Shown here piece after piece: positions 9,497-18,645 of a stretch of 64,000 nt of DNA; positions within the stretch are counted from its first letter, which is position 1, and every line of letters begins with the position of its first letter. Made by a program: the position numbers and the translations under genes. Below the pieces are notes generated by a model. It saw only the letters and a program-made list of their open reading frames with translations, was not told where the DNA came from and searched no databases. This DNA comes from WRGT01 sp964450405 (GTDB lineage Bacteria; Spirochaetota; UBA4802; UBA5550): the NCBI GenBank assembly GCA_964450405.1, contig CAYVCQ010000023.1:1-64000 (forward strand), written 5' to 3'.

Positions 9497-10580
9497 TTCT
9501 GTCTCCGGAGAAAAAGAAAACTGCAAGAAATATGGTATAGGATGCAATTGCAGGTATAATAAGAACCGGGAAAAATTTTGCAAGCGGTGCAGCTACGAGA
9601 ATAACACCCCAGTGATAATAGATTGCTTTTTTTGTTTTGAGCGCTATGGGGAAATCGTCCCAGCGGATTATTACCATCATTCCTGTCAGATTCCACCCAT
9701 AGAGAGAGTAGAAAGCATGCATTCTTAATATTATTTTACCGTAAATTTCATCGTAAACCAGAGGTTTTACAATAATATAAAGAATTCCCGTGACTGCAGT
9801 TGCCATTAGAAAATAAATTCCGGATACAAGAAAATATTTCTGCTGTAATCTTCTTCCCAGCTTAAAAAAGATTCCGAAAATAAAAAGAACTGTGATAAAA
9901 AGAAAGAAGGAGATGAAAACTTCTCCGTATAGAAATTTCATTATAATAAAAATAAAAAATACGATTACCCCTCCGCTGATAAACCAGAAAAGCATATGCT
10001 CAGCAGTGAGAATTTTTTTATTTCCGTTATCTTCAATGATACCGAAGATTATAGACATTGTAATTAGTGACACAGGGAATGAAAATCCAAGGAAGAAAAC
10101 GTCAAGTGTCAGCTTCTCAAAATGAAAGAGATTAAAATAGGTGTCATTGAGAATTACAAATGATGAAAGCAGAAGACCAAGAACCAGACATAAAAGAGAA
10201 GCATGGTGAAACTTTTCCGAAGCGGAAAAATTTCTTTTAAAAAAAATTGTAGGGAAAAATGAAAACCGTTTTATCCTGAATGACTCAACTATTACAGCAA
10301 GAATTACTGCTGTTGCTGCTGCAGGGATATAAAGTTTCATGAAGGCAAGAATTGCATATGAAACGCTTAGCAGAAAAAAAATAATTGTTCTAATGGAGGG
10401 TGTTTTTCTACCCTCGGTAAGATAAAGAATCGTAAAACCTCCGCTTGTGAGATTAAAGAGAAAGATATGCAGCCTTTCAAAATTCAACTGAAAGTAATGA
10501 TCCAGATATCCGAATATGAAGGCTGCAGTCATGGCAATAAAGAGAGTCAATCTGAAAAAAAACTGCTTTTTTATTATCAT
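9468..10580 (-). CDS. Polytopic membrane protein of unknown function
   Basis: This 370-aa, very hydrophobic protein has about 10 predicted transmembrane helices and short basic loops (for example KRNFSASEKFHH). I see no signature motif of a known transporter or enzyme. It starts 37 nt after the stop of the M18 aminopeptidase on the same strand, so cotranscription is plausible. Its last 29 bp overlap the convergent gene ending at 9496. Confidence 0.6.
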   Translation of the reverse strand: MIIKKQFFFRLTLFIAMTAAFIFGYLDHYFQLNFERLHIFLFNLTSGGFTILYLTEGRKTPSIRTIIFFLLSVSYAILAFMKLYIPAAATAVILAVIVESFRIKRFSFFPTIFFKRNFSASEKFHHASLLCLVLGLLLSSFVILNDTYFNLFHFEKLTLDVFFLGFSFPVSLITMSIIFGIIEDNGNKKILTAEHMLFWFISGGVIVFFIFIIMKFLYGEVFISFFLFITVLFIFGIFFKLGRRLQQKYFLVSGIYFLMATAVTGILYIIVKPLVYDEIYGKIILRMHAFYSLYGWNLTGMMVIIRWDDFPIALKTKKAIYYHWGVILVAAPLAKFFPVLIIPAIASYTIFLAVFFFSGDRIRNLRKPKP

Positions 10581-10617
10581 TTTTGTATTCCCTTTAACTG
10601 TTCATAATCCTTGCACT

Positions 10618-12030
10618 CTACTCGGAAAAAAAAGCTTTATATAAAAGATGAGAAGAATAAATATCCGCTTTCGATGTGACCTCGCATGTTGAGTGCATAC
10701 CCAGTACGCAGGGGCCGGCATCAACGCAATCCATGCCGAAGCGCGACATAAACATTGCGATGGTTCCACCGCCGCCGATGTCAATTTTACCCATTTCTCC
10801 AGTCTGCCATGGGATGGAATTTTTATCTGCAGTATTGCGCATAAACTGCATATATTCAGCGTGGGCATCGTTGGTGCTGTACTTCCCTCCCCCTCCGCCG
10901 TATTTCTCAATGGAAACCCCTTTCCCAAGATATGAAACATTCTGCGGATCATTAACCGAAGAAAAAGTAGGATCCATCGCTGTGGTTACATCTGCAGATA
11001 TTGCCTTTGAGCTTTCAAGAATTCGCCATGGAAGAATATTTAAGCCTGTGAGTTTGATGTAATCAAAAGTAAAATTAACAAGAGAAAAACTTTCCGCTCC
11101 GGTATCTCCGTTGGACCCGGTCTCTTCTTTGTCTGAAAAGTATGCAACGGCAGTGTGATGAGGATTTTTAATTTCAGTCAATGCCATGAGAGATGAATAA
11201 ACGCACACCCTGTCGTCCTGTCCATAGCCGCCGATGAGACCTCTGTCGAAACCGATATCGATGCTTTTCTGTGCGGGAACAAATTCCAGCTCTGCGAATG
11301 CGAAGTCTTCTTCAATTATCCCGAAAGTATCATTAAGATATTTGAGGATGCTGAATTTAACTTTTTCTTTAATGTCTTTATCTCTCAACGGGATATGTCC
11401 GCAGATTATATTGAGTTCCTCACCTTCGATAATTTTTGATCCCTCTTTTTTCATCTGTTCTTTCGCAAGGTGCGGCAGAAGATCGGGGATGATGAATTTA
11501 GGATCTTCATCTTTATCGCCAATGTGTATTTCAATGCTTTTGCCTGTTTTTGTAAAGGCAATTCCGTGCAGTTCAAGAGGGGTGTTGACCCAGTGGAATT
11601 TTTTTATTCCGCCGTAGTAGTGTGATTTTAAAAGTCCAAGTTCCGAGTTCTGGTAAAGCGGTGAGGGTTTAAGATCAAGACGCGGAGAGTCAACGTGAGA
11701 TCCGATTATCCTGAACTCATCACTTTTTTCTCCCACTACAAATGCTGTGAGAGTTTTTCCCTTGAAAATTTTATATCCCTTGTCCCCTTTCTTAGCAGAT
11801 TTAAGAGTATCAATATTTTTGAATCCTGATTTTTCCAGGATTTTTTTTATATTTTCAATGCAGAGTCTTTCTGTCTTGGAATTAGTAAGGAAGGATTTGT
11901 AATTATCTGCAAAATCGAATATCTTTTTATGTTCGGAGTCTTTAAAATCCGTCCATGCACTTTCTTTCTTATAAAACAACTTCTCTTCAAGTTTTTTGTT
12001 AGGATTTTTTTTATCTTTAATCTCGGCCAC
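10618..12030 (-). CDS. M18 family zinc aminopeptidase
   Basis: This 470-aa cytosolic metallo-aminopeptidase is of the M18 family (aspartyl aminopeptidase / aminopeptidase I), which removes N-terminal residues in peptide turnover. The dinuclear-zinc ligands are present: H112 and D114 in GSHVDSPRLDLKP, a bridging Asp in YGQDDRV (D271/D272), E301/E302 in DKEETGSNGDTGAES, D346 in SADVTTAMDP, and H445 in GMHSTCEVTSKAD. Length is normal for the family. The start is GTG with a GAGGTG ribosome site about 8 nt upstream. It is first in a probable two-gene unit with the downstream membrane protein. Confidence 0.93.
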   Translation of the reverse strand: MAEIKDKKNPNKKLEEKLFYKKESAWTDFKDSEHKKIFDFADNYKSFLTNSKTERLCIENIKKILEKSGFKNIDTLKSAKKGDKGYKIFKGKTLTAFVVGEKSDEFRIIGSHVDSPRLDLKPSPLYQNSELGLLKSHYYGGIKKFHWVNTPLELHGIAFTKTGKSIEIHIGDKDEDPKFIIPDLLPHLAKEQMKKEGSKIIEGEELNIICGHIPLRDKDIKEKVKFSILKYLNDTFGIIEEDFAFAELEFVPAQKSIDIGFDRGLIGGYGQDDRVCVYSSLMALTEIKNPHHTAVAYFSDKEETGSNGDTGAESFSLVNFTFDYIKLTGLNILPWRILESSKAISADVTTAMDPTFSSVNDPQNVSYLGKGVSIEKYGGGGGKYSTNDAHAEYMQFMRNTADKNSIPWQTGEMGKIDIGGGGTIAMFMSRFGMDCVDAGPCVLGMHSTCEVTSKADIYSSHLLYKAFFSE

Positions 12031-12175
12031 GATTTCACCTCTTTTTATATATCTTTAATATAGTCAAATTTTAATGGAATGTCCTCTCTAGCAACTTTTT
12101 TTTTATGATGATTCACAAAAGTCTATTTTAGTAAAAGAAAATTATGTTTGTTCAAGTAATGAAATTTTAATGAGC

Positions 12176-12304
12176 ACTTCCCGCCCCCTCTGGCCGCAGG
12201 CCATCTCCCCCATGAATGGGAGGAGAGTTAACACTATATATTCTGTATTACCCTTGTCCCATTCATGAGGAAAGGTGCCCGGCGGGCGGATAGGGGCGGA
12301 AAGT
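12176..12304. repeat. GC-rich inverted-repeat element
   Basis: A 129-bp palindromic element lies in the 369-bp divergent spacer 12031-12399. Outer arms (ACTTCCCGCCCC at 12176-12187, complementary to GGGGCGGAAAGT at 12293-12304) enclose a second pair of arms containing CCCATGAATGGG and CCCATTCATGAGG. It stands out from the AT-rich flanks and resembles, more distantly, the C-rich elements at 43410, 45659, 46412, 49956 and 62534. It encodes no believable protein. Confidence 0.6.
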
Positions 12305-12399
12305 TCATAGTTATGGGTATATCTCCCGCAAATAATAATCACAAATTCCTGCATATTTGCCGATAATAACAGTGATACATTTTTTTTACGGGATAATCT

Positions 12400-13290
12400 A
12401 TGAGTGTTTCAGGAAATATTATAATAATACCCGACAGGTTTCGAGACCCGTATATTTTTGAAAACGTTCTCTCCATGCAGGGGGAGATTTTTTCAGAAAA
12501 TGCAGTTCTTGATCTGTCACGAGTTGCATTCATGGAACCCTATTCGATGCTCTCCTTTCTTTTAATGGGACGAAACTATTTGAGAAGCAACGGAGAGAAA
12601 CTTAAACTGATAAATGTTCCGGTTCATATACAGCAGTATCTGACAAGAATGGATTTTTTTGAAAGCGGTGTCTTTAATATGCCCGAGGTTCTTAAAGACA
12701 ATATGATGTTTAAAAGAAACGCATCATCAAGCCGCTTGCTGGAGATTACAATGATTCCTAACAAAGAGAGGCAGGGTGTAGATGTAATTTCATCTGTAAT
12801 CGCCCTCTTCCGCAAGAGAGCGTCTCTTATATTGAAATACTGGATGAACGATTCAGTTACAGACTTTTTTGTCACGGTAATATCCGAGCTGTGTCAGAAT
12901 ATTTTTGAGCATAGTCTTGATTCCGGGTACATGGCTATGCAGACTTATCGATCAGGGAATGAAAATATAGCAAGGCTTGTAATCTCGGACTCAGGTATCG
13001 GGATATTGAAAAGTTTCAGCGCCCGGGAGGATCTTGAATATGCCGGGGCTGCAGAGCTTATAGAGATGGCATTGACAACACCTATTTCAAGTAAAAGAGA
13101 ATTCGGCTATGGTCTCTGCCAGGTAAATTCCATAGTCGAGAGGCTTAAGGGAGTGGTGTTTATCCGTTCAGGCGGATCATCTCTCACAGCCCTATATGAC
13201 AGAAAAGAGAAAAATGCAAAACATATTTTCAACAGAAACGGATTGACTGAGTTCAGCGGTACACAGATCTCGATTTCGTTGTCTGCATAG
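12400..13290 (+). CDS. STAS-like/GHKL ATPase regulator
   Basis: This 296-aa cytosolic protein has two modules. Residues ~1-95 look like a STAS fold: strand AVLDLSRVAFMEPYSMLSFL, then a GEKLKLINVP strand. Residues ~105-296 are a GHKL ATP-binding domain of the anti-sigma/serine-kinase sort: N box E163-N167-H171 (SELCQNIFEHS), G1 box DSGIGI (197-202) and G2 box EFGYGLCQV (234-242). Such proteins usually phosphorylate or sequester partners in partner-switching pathways. It heads a tight rightward operon with the next three genes (gaps 28, 7 and 0 nt). No sigma factor is adjacent, so its target is unknown. Confidence 0.78.
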   Translation: MSVSGNIIIIPDRFRDPYIFENVLSMQGEIFSENAVLDLSRVAFMEPYSMLSFLLMGRNYLRSNGEKLKLINVPVHIQQYLTRMDFFESGVFNMPEVLKDNMMFKRNASSSRLLEITMIPNKERQGVDVISSVIALFRKRASLILKYWMNDSVTDFFVTVISELCQNIFEHSLDSGYMAMQTYRSGNENIARLVISDSGIGILKSFSAREDLEYAGAAELIEMALTTPISSKREFGYGLCQVNSIVERLKGVVFIRSGGSSLTALYDRKEKNAKHIFNRNGLTEFSGTQISISLSA

Positions 13291-13318
13291 AATTAAGTTT
13301 TAAAACAGAGGCAATTTA

Positions 13319-13861
13319 ATGATAGTAGATGTGGCGAAAATTGCAAAGGGAATAAAGGTCAAGCTTCCGGATCTTATTACAAGACCGGTTGGGAGAATAA
13401 TGTATAGCGCCACGGTGGAAAAATTATCCATAATCGGCGAAGGTGAAACTGTTATACTAGATTTTAGCGGAATTAAAGTAATAGATTCTTCATTTATAGA
13501 TGAATATATAGTAAAACTTATACTCGATTCCCGTGAAAAAGACTTTTATCTGAAACTTAGAAATATATCGGCAATGTCTGAAATAAATATTGACTCGGTG
13601 TTCAATTCATATTCTAATTATAAAGAGAGAAGAATTGCTGTAGCCAGGGAAGAGATGGGGAAAAATAACAGATTTTATATAGGTCCACTGGTTGAGAAAG
13701 AGAGTGACATTATGGATTATCTCCGGATAAATATTAATGCAGGAATTGATGATATTTCCAGATTTTCCGGTATGGATTTTAAGGTGCTTAAAGATATTCT
13801 TGAAGAGCTCACTATTCTGCGGGTAATAAGAAGAAATAACGGGGAGTTTTCACCGGTTTAG
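13319..13861 (+). CDS. STAS-like (DUF4325-type) protein with C-terminal winged helix
   Basis: This is a 180-aa protein. Residues ~1-105 match STAS-like DUF4325: VILDFSGIKVIDSSFIDEYI places D56-S57-S58 where STAS anti-sigma antagonists have the phosphorylated Ser/Thr. Residues ~125-178 (MDYLRININAGIDDISRFSG, then a recognition-like helix and IRRNNGEF) look like a winged helix. It could be a substrate of the upstream GHKL ATPase and act on DNA or a protein partner. The gene follows 28 nt after the kinase-like gene with an AGAGG ribosome site. Confidence 0.68.
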   Translation: MIVDVAKIAKGIKVKLPDLITRPVGRIMYSATVEKLSIIGEGETVILDFSGIKVIDSSFIDEYIVKLILDSREKDFYLKLRNISAMSEINIDSVFNSYSNYKERRIAVAREEMGKNNRFYIGPLVEKESDIMDYLRININAGIDDISRFSGMDFKVLKDILEELTILRVIRRNNGEFSPV

Positions 13862-13868
13862 GTTTTAT

Positions 13869-14339
13869 ATGGCTAAGAAGATTAGAAATGAACATATACA
13901 TAGAGATGACAGCCTTTTTGGTCTTCTATTGTCATATAAACATTATAATACGTACGTGCGGGTTTTCCTTAATAAGACGGATGCATCTGTTGCTGTTATA
14001 TTTACCGGGAATCCGAAATTCTGGGTAAACCTTCCGGCTGAAATTACAACTGCATATCATAGTATGAGGCGCCTTGAACTAGGAGTGGAGAAGATGTTTA
14101 TAAAGTATATACTTCCTGAACATCTTATAAAAACAGCCGGTGTCTCGGCGGGCATAAATCTCCCGGCGGATAAAATTGAAGTTGAAAACAGACTGGATAT
14201 ACAGGGATACTATCTGATTAAAACATCGACACGATATTTAAATAGAGTTTTGAGCGGTGTTAAGAAACTTTTAAATCTTTCATCTCAAAAAAAATATGAG
14301 ATACTTGAGAAGTGCATATCAGAAGAACAGGAAAAATAA
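13869..14339 (+). CDS. Small conserved-operon protein, unknown
   Basis: This 156-aa protein has no signal peptide or transmembrane helix. It looks like a mixed alpha/beta domain with an N-terminal strand region (VRVFLNKTDASVAVIFTG) and a helical C-terminus. I do not recognise a family. It lies 7 nt after the STAS-like gene and its stop codon directly abuts the next start, so it is part of the four-gene unit. The sequence gives no direct functional clue. Confidence 0.6.
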   Translation: MAKKIRNEHIHRDDSLFGLLLSYKHYNTYVRVFLNKTDASVAVIFTGNPKFWVNLPAEITTAYHSMRRLELGVEKMFIKYILPEHLIKTAGVSAGINLPADKIEVENRLDIQGYYLIKTSTRYLNRVLSGVKKLLNLSSQKKYEILEKCISEEQEK

Positions 14340-15416
14340 ATGGCTACTAATCAGAACAACATCGGGGAAAAAGCCAAAAGAATTGAAATATCTCTGAAGT
14401 TTACAAATGGGGATATGGATAAAGCCAAACTCATGGCATCCGGCGGTCTGTCTGATATTATAACAGTTAAAGGAAAATTTGTAGTTGTCGATCAGAATAA
14501 GTCGGGATTCTTTCTTGCTTATTTTAATATAGTTGGTGAATACATTGCAGCGGTAAAAAGTGTTGTTGTTTCAAATGATAGTGTTTTTACAAGAGTAAGA
14601 ATATTTGACGAGTGGCGGGCTCATTATCAGGATATACAGGCCTATCAGAAGGGCGATGATTCACTGGATTCTGAGAAACTTAATTCAGATCTGCTTGGAT
14701 CTTTTATCAGAGAAGATGTGTTTCCAGATGTTCAGAAACAGAATCTTGATTATCTCTCATCGACACTGCCTGAAATGATAAAAAAGAGTTTTGGGTCTTC
14801 AAATGTGAAGTGTCAGCTTGATCTTGAACCGGCAAGTTCGCTCGACCTTGTTCTGGCAGGAATAGAAATAATGGTCCCTGCTACTGAAGAGGAGAAGACG
14901 GCTGATTCTCCGGAATCCGGTGCACCGGATGAGAACCCTCTCCCGGAAACTCCATACGAAAAGAAACTTGCGGAGATTGAATCAAGGGCTCAATTTATTG
15001 TAGAAGGCAGCTGTGTTCTCTCTCCGGTTAAAGGGAAGTTGTTATCCGCAATTATTACGGGTGAAAGAATTTATGTTGTTCTCCCATCGAAAGATTCGGT
15101 AACTCAAAGAATTCTTGATGCTTATAAGGCCAGGGATGACGAAGGTAATCCTCTTCCGGTTGTAGGGCGTGTTATTGAAAAAATCCGCAACGAAGCCGCT
15201 AAGGGTTATATCTTATATGTTCTTGTGGCAAAGGGTATATATGCCAAAATCGTTGAAGAGGAGAACATGAAGATCCAGACTGAGGTTACTGCGGCAACCG
15301 AGAAAAAAGAGAGTGATGATGAAGAGGCATCAACCAGTAAAATTTTCAACTGGGCTTTATATGTTGTCTTTGCGCTTCTAATTGTGGCTCTTATCGTAAT
15401 ATTTTCAATGATGTGA
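14340..15416 (+). CDS. Tail-anchored protein of unknown function, last gene of the STAS/GHKL operon
   Basis: This 358-aa protein has a cytosolic body and one C-terminal transmembrane helix (residues ~337-357, then the chain ends), a tail-anchored layout with no N-terminal signal. An acidic, proline-containing linker (~183-205) separates two globular halves. The second half (~210-310) has strand-rich stretches such as VLSPVKGKLLSAIITGERIY. No family is recognised. Its start abuts the stop of the previous gene with AGGA upstream, so it is translated from the same mRNA. It may tether the regulatory module to the membrane, an inference from topology only. Confidence 0.6.
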   Translation: MATNQNNIGEKAKRIEISLKFTNGDMDKAKLMASGGLSDIITVKGKFVVVDQNKSGFFLAYFNIVGEYIAAVKSVVVSNDSVFTRVRIFDEWRAHYQDIQAYQKGDDSLDSEKLNSDLLGSFIREDVFPDVQKQNLDYLSSTLPEMIKKSFGSSNVKCQLDLEPASSLDLVLAGIEIMVPATEEEKTADSPESGAPDENPLPETPYEKKLAEIESRAQFIVEGSCVLSPVKGKLLSAIITGERIYVVLPSKDSVTQRILDAYKARDDEGNPLPVVGRVIEKIRNEAAKGYILYVLVAKGIYAKIVEEENMKIQTEVTAATEKKESDDEEASTSKIFNWALYVVFALLIVALIVIFSMM

Positions 15417-15445
15417 TTGTCGTAATTACATACTATTTAGTTAAT

Positions 15446-15553
15446 GTCATTTCGAACCCGCTACAATTCATCTGGTGAGAAATCTTTTTTTTAGATTTCT
15501 CAATCGCAAATGATTATTGAAAAAATAAACCCTTGCTGCTTCTTCGAAATGAC
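15446..15553. repeat. MITE-like palindrome with GTCATTTCGA ends
   Basis: Perfect terminal inverted repeats GTCATTTCGA (15446-15455) and TCGAAATGAC (15544-15553) flank a second perfect pair, TGAGAAATCT (15476-15485) and AGATTTCTCA (15493-15502). The 108-bp element has no ORF. GTCAT-ended palindromes of this type are widespread in intergenic DNA of many bacteria and are usually non-autonomous mobile or REP-like units. Confidence 0.7.
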
Positions 15554-15596
15554 AGATAATATGTTGTTAAAATTGTGAACTGCTATAGGATGTGAC

Positions 15597-16562
15597 ATGT
15601 CAAAGAATCACATATATTTATTAGTACTCTTTTTGTCTCTTCCCCTTTTTAGCTCATCTATATTTCTCTCAGCACAGATGCCTGACTGGAAGTTTTTTCG
15701 CGACAGAGAAGGGAACGGATATTATTATGATAAAGCGAATAAAATCAGAATTACAGATGAGAATCCTTTTCTTTACACCCCGGTGTCGATCCGTGGTATT
15801 GATTACTTTCTATATAAAGGTATTGAACTTATAAAAGACGGCAAATATACTGAAGGACTTTATTATCTTAAATCTATAAAGACTCTCCCGATGGAGAATC
15901 TTCGAGTTGAAAATAACGCAAAAGATGCATCAAAATGGATCAACCATTTACAGAAAAAACATGGTGTCAGATATGAGAGATTTGACAAAGACTGCACTAT
16001 CCTGCTTAATTTTTTTGATGATAAATACAGCATCATCAATGAGAAACTCCGCTATAAAATAATTCTGAAAAAGAAACCCCGCATTGTTAAAGCTTTATGG
16101 AAATTTTACGATCAGGGATACGGATTAAAGTTCGGATTTAATCTTGAGAATGAAATTGCTGATAAAAATAATTCCGGGAACAGTAGCACGGGAAAAAGTG
16201 AAAAAGAGAATTTTGAAGAGGCTCTTCTTGAAAATAAGAATTCAGATAAGGGATACGACTGCATTGTCGGGATTGAATCAAGAATATTAAAAGGAAAAAT
16301 CGGCAATGTTGCTGAAGCAGCGGAATCGTGGAGATACGAATTCGGTAAAGATAATTTCAAAAGGGAAGAGGTTCTAAGAAAAGATGATAGAGTAATTTAC
16401 ATCTACACTTACAGTGACGGTGTCCCCTTTACGGGCATTGAGGCAATTTTTATAAATGGCAGGATTATTCATATACTTCGTGTTTTATGCAGCAGCACTA
16501 TAAGGGATAAGGTCTTTGAAGAAATACTAAAACCGGTGGAGGAGATGGTGCTGGTGAGATAG
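15597..16562 (+). CDS. Exported protein of unknown function
   Basis: This 321-aa protein has a signal peptide (hydrophobic residues ~6-24, cleavage near LSA-QM). The mature part is charged and mostly helical, with a TPR-like stretch (YKGIELIKDGKYTEGLYYLK at ~80-100) and a lysine/glutamate-rich linker near 195-220. I recognise no catalytic motif. The start has AGGA 6 nt upstream. It ends 3 bp from the convergent acetyltransferase gene. A periplasmic role is likely; the function is unknown. Confidence 0.6.
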   Translation: MSKNHIYLLVLFLSLPLFSSSIFLSAQMPDWKFFRDREGNGYYYDKANKIRITDENPFLYTPVSIRGIDYFLYKGIELIKDGKYTEGLYYLKSIKTLPMENLRVENNAKDASKWINHLQKKHGVRYERFDKDCTILLNFFDDKYSIINEKLRYKIILKKKPRIVKALWKFYDQGYGLKFGFNLENEIADKNNSGNSSTGKSEKENFEEALLENKNSDKGYDCIVGIESRILKGKIGNVAEAAESWRYEFGKDNFKREEVLRKDDRVIYIYTYSDGVPFTGIEAIFINGRIIHILRVLCSSTIRDKVFEEILKPVEEMVLVR

Positions 16563-16565
16563 ATA

Positions 16566-17024
16566 TTAGACTTTATAAATCAGGGCAGTCTCCCCGCAGT
16601 TTTCCTCATCTTTACAGTTGACACAATCTTTCCATATTTTTTCCGGGAAGTCATCTTTCGGGACTTTCATAAATCCGTTTTTTTCAAAAAAGTCAGGCCT
16701 GTATGTAAGAGTAAAAATCCTGGCGTTGTTTTCTTCTTTCAGCTGGCGTATTAGTTCTTTAAGTAAAGCTTTGCCAATCCCCATACTGTGAAAATCTTTA
16801 TCCACTGCAAGGGATCTTATCTCTTTCAGATTTGTTCCATAGTCGTAGTGTGTTATGGACCCAATAATTTTATTATCATAAACGGTTACAAGAAAGTTGT
16901 TTATGTTAAGGAGGATGTCATCCATACTTCTCTCAAGGATAACACCCTCTTCGGCGTAGTACTTTATCAGTTTATATATAGATGTCGCGTCGTCAGGTAT
17001 GGCGGTTCTTATCAGGTAAGTCAT
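16566..17024 (-). CDS. GNAT N-acetyltransferase, short N-acetylglutamate synthase-like
   Basis: This 152-aa GNAT-fold acetyltransferase has the acetyl-CoA pyrophosphate loop HSMGIGKAL preceded by the strand IRSLAVD. The C-terminal tail FPEKIWKDCVNCKDEENC is characteristic of the short bacterial N-acetylglutamate synthase-like group (ArgA-type, as in actinobacteria), which acetylates glutamate in arginine synthesis. No other arginine genes are in the window, so the substrate is inferred. It follows the SPOR gene by 13 nt on the same strand, so cotranscription is likely. Confidence 0.8.
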   Translation of the reverse strand: MTYLIRTAIPDDATSIYKLIKYYAEEGVILERSMDDILLNINNFLVTVYDNKIIGSITHYDYGTNLKEIRSLAVDKDFHSMGIGKALLKELIRQLKEENNARIFTLTYRPDFFEKNGFMKVPKDDFPEKIWKDCVNCKDEENCGETALIYKV

Positions 17025-17037
17025 AGTTTCTATCCGG

Positions 17038-17619
17038 TTAAATGCGTTTAATTATCTGAGCATTAGTCGAAATAGCGTATTGCTTGTAAAGAGAAATTTC
17101 CGAGAGAGATTTTCTCGCGTCAGCCTCTGTTTTATACGGTCCTGTGAAAATTTTAAAATTCATCTTATTTTTTGAAACTATAACAGTATGTCCCTTGCTG
17201 CTGAGGAATTGAGCTACAGGTTTAAGATCCGTTTCACTATACTCTTTCCCGAGCTGTATAACAAAGGGAAATTCCACTTTCGGGTAGATCTGATTTGCAG
17301 GTTTTGCGTTTCCGGTTACATCCTTCACCATATCGGACATTTTATCACCGATATTTGTCATGGCGCTTAAAGTATGATCATCAACAATCTTTCTCTCGGC
17401 TCCCCCTGCAAACTTTATTCCGATAACAAGTCCTGCAGTGAAGGAGATTATTATCAGCGCGCCAATAATAGTAATTATCCGCGTGGCTTTTCTGCGTGAT
17501 TTTTCATTCTCACGCTCAACGCTTCCGGAGGTTCTTGAAAAGTATTCTGAATCAAATTTATCAAATTGAGGAGGAAGGTCGCGAAGATGCCTTCCGTCGT
17601 AAAAATCCATGTTCTGCAT
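17038..17619 (-). CDS. Inner-membrane SPOR-domain protein
   Basis: This 193-aa bitopic protein has a basic cytosolic N-terminus with the stretch ENEKSRRKATR, one transmembrane helix (~46-70) and a periplasmic linker. Residues ~115-190 form a SPOR domain: FPFVIQLGKEYSETDLK, a central NFKIFTGPYKTEADA strand-turn motif and a closing strand. SPOR domains bind septal peptidoglycan lacking stem peptides, so the protein probably acts at division sites or cell-wall remodelling. It is first in a two-gene unit with the GNAT gene. Confidence 0.85.
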   Translation of the reverse strand: MQNMDFYDGRHLRDLPPQFDKFDSEYFSRTSGSVERENEKSRRKATRIITIIGALIIISFTAGLVIGIKFAGGAERKIVDDHTLSAMTNIGDKMSDMVKDVTGNAKPANQIYPKVEFPFVIQLGKEYSETDLKPVAQFLSSKGHTVIVSKNKMNFKIFTGPYKTEADARKSLSEISLYKQYAISTNAQIIKRI

Positions 17620-17877
17620 AATAAACCCGTAAAGAAAGATATTTGAGATGAACCGGACCCATCCGGACTATATGATTAGATTGTCGGCAGATAGATTTTA
17701 ACTCTTTAAGTAAAAGAATTTTTTTAAGTGATAGATTTAAATAAAATGGTTATAGAATAGGAAGTTATAAGATATTTTAATTATAAAGATGAAACATTTT
17801 ATCTTGAAGTATTACAAAATAGAAAATGTTTTTGATAATACTCTGATAGTTTAATATATTGTAAAGCAGGTGACATA

Positions 17878-18435
17878 ATGAAAAAATATAAGACTTTATC
17901 CATAACGTTTTTTATACTGATAGCTTTAGCAGTGACACTTCGGGCAGATGATATTGAATATCTAAACAGCGAAGTGCTTACCTTTGCCCGCAATAATATG
18001 GGTAAAACCATCGGCCGGGGAGAATGCTGGGATCTGGCTGCACAGCCGCTGAAGGCTCTTGGCGCATCATGGGACGGCAAGTTTACCTTCGGGAAGAAGG
18101 TTGGGCGGGGAGATCTTTCGGGCATAAAGCTGGAAACGGGGATGCAGCCCATGCCTGGAGATATTATACATTTTTCACGTGTATATATTTCATGGACTAA
18201 AAAGTATCCTGACGGAAGCAGCGAATGGGGATCCGAGACGCTGGGTTACCCGGATCATGTGGCCTTTCTGAAAGAGTTTGACGGAAAGACTACTCTGACT
18301 CTGCTTCATCAGAATGTAGACGGGAAAAGATATCTTGTGGAAACACAGGTGGATATTTCCAATATCAAATCGGGTTCATTTGTTATTTACCGGCCATGGC
18401 GGGAAAAGAAGATTCAGGCCGATTTAAAGCCCTGA
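17878..18435 (+). CDS. Exported CHAP/NlpC-P60-like protein
   Basis: This 185-aa protein has a signal peptide (cleavage near LRA-DD, ~residue 23). The mature domain resembles a papain-like CHAP/NlpC-P60 fold: GRGECWDLA gives a candidate nucleophile C50 at a helix start, MPGDIIHF (93-99) is the typical G-D-(I/V) strand, PDHVAFL gives candidate H127, and LLHQN offers a third polar residue (H144). Such enzymes cut peptidoglycan or other peptide bonds. The family match is by motif only, so activity is inferred. It stands alone, divergent from the SPOR gene. Confidence 0.6.
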   Translation: MKKYKTLSITFFILIALAVTLRADDIEYLNSEVLTFARNNMGKTIGRGECWDLAAQPLKALGASWDGKFTFGKKVGRGDLSGIKLETGMQPMPGDIIHFSRVYISWTKKYPDGSSEWGSETLGYPDHVAFLKEFDGKTTLTLLHQNVDGKRYLVETQVDISNIKSGSFVIYRPWREKKIQADLKP

Positions 18436-18645
18436 ATGCTGATGCAATAAGAAATACGATATCCTCATCTGTTTTTTGGACATCCTTCGGTCTTATTCGG
18501 CTGCAGATATTTTTATGCATTCCAAGTCTTCACTGTTAAGAATAATACTTGATCATTCATTGCTTAATCATAATTTAGTCATCTCGATAATCATCTGGAT
18601 AAATAGATGAAATATAAAACAATTGCTGCATAGACGGAATTATTT

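Noticed and set aside
12142..12354. 70-codon leftward frame in the 12176-12304 palindrome
   Set aside because: It runs through a non-coding inverted repeat, and its Pro/Gly/Arg-rich composition simply reflects the C-rich arms.
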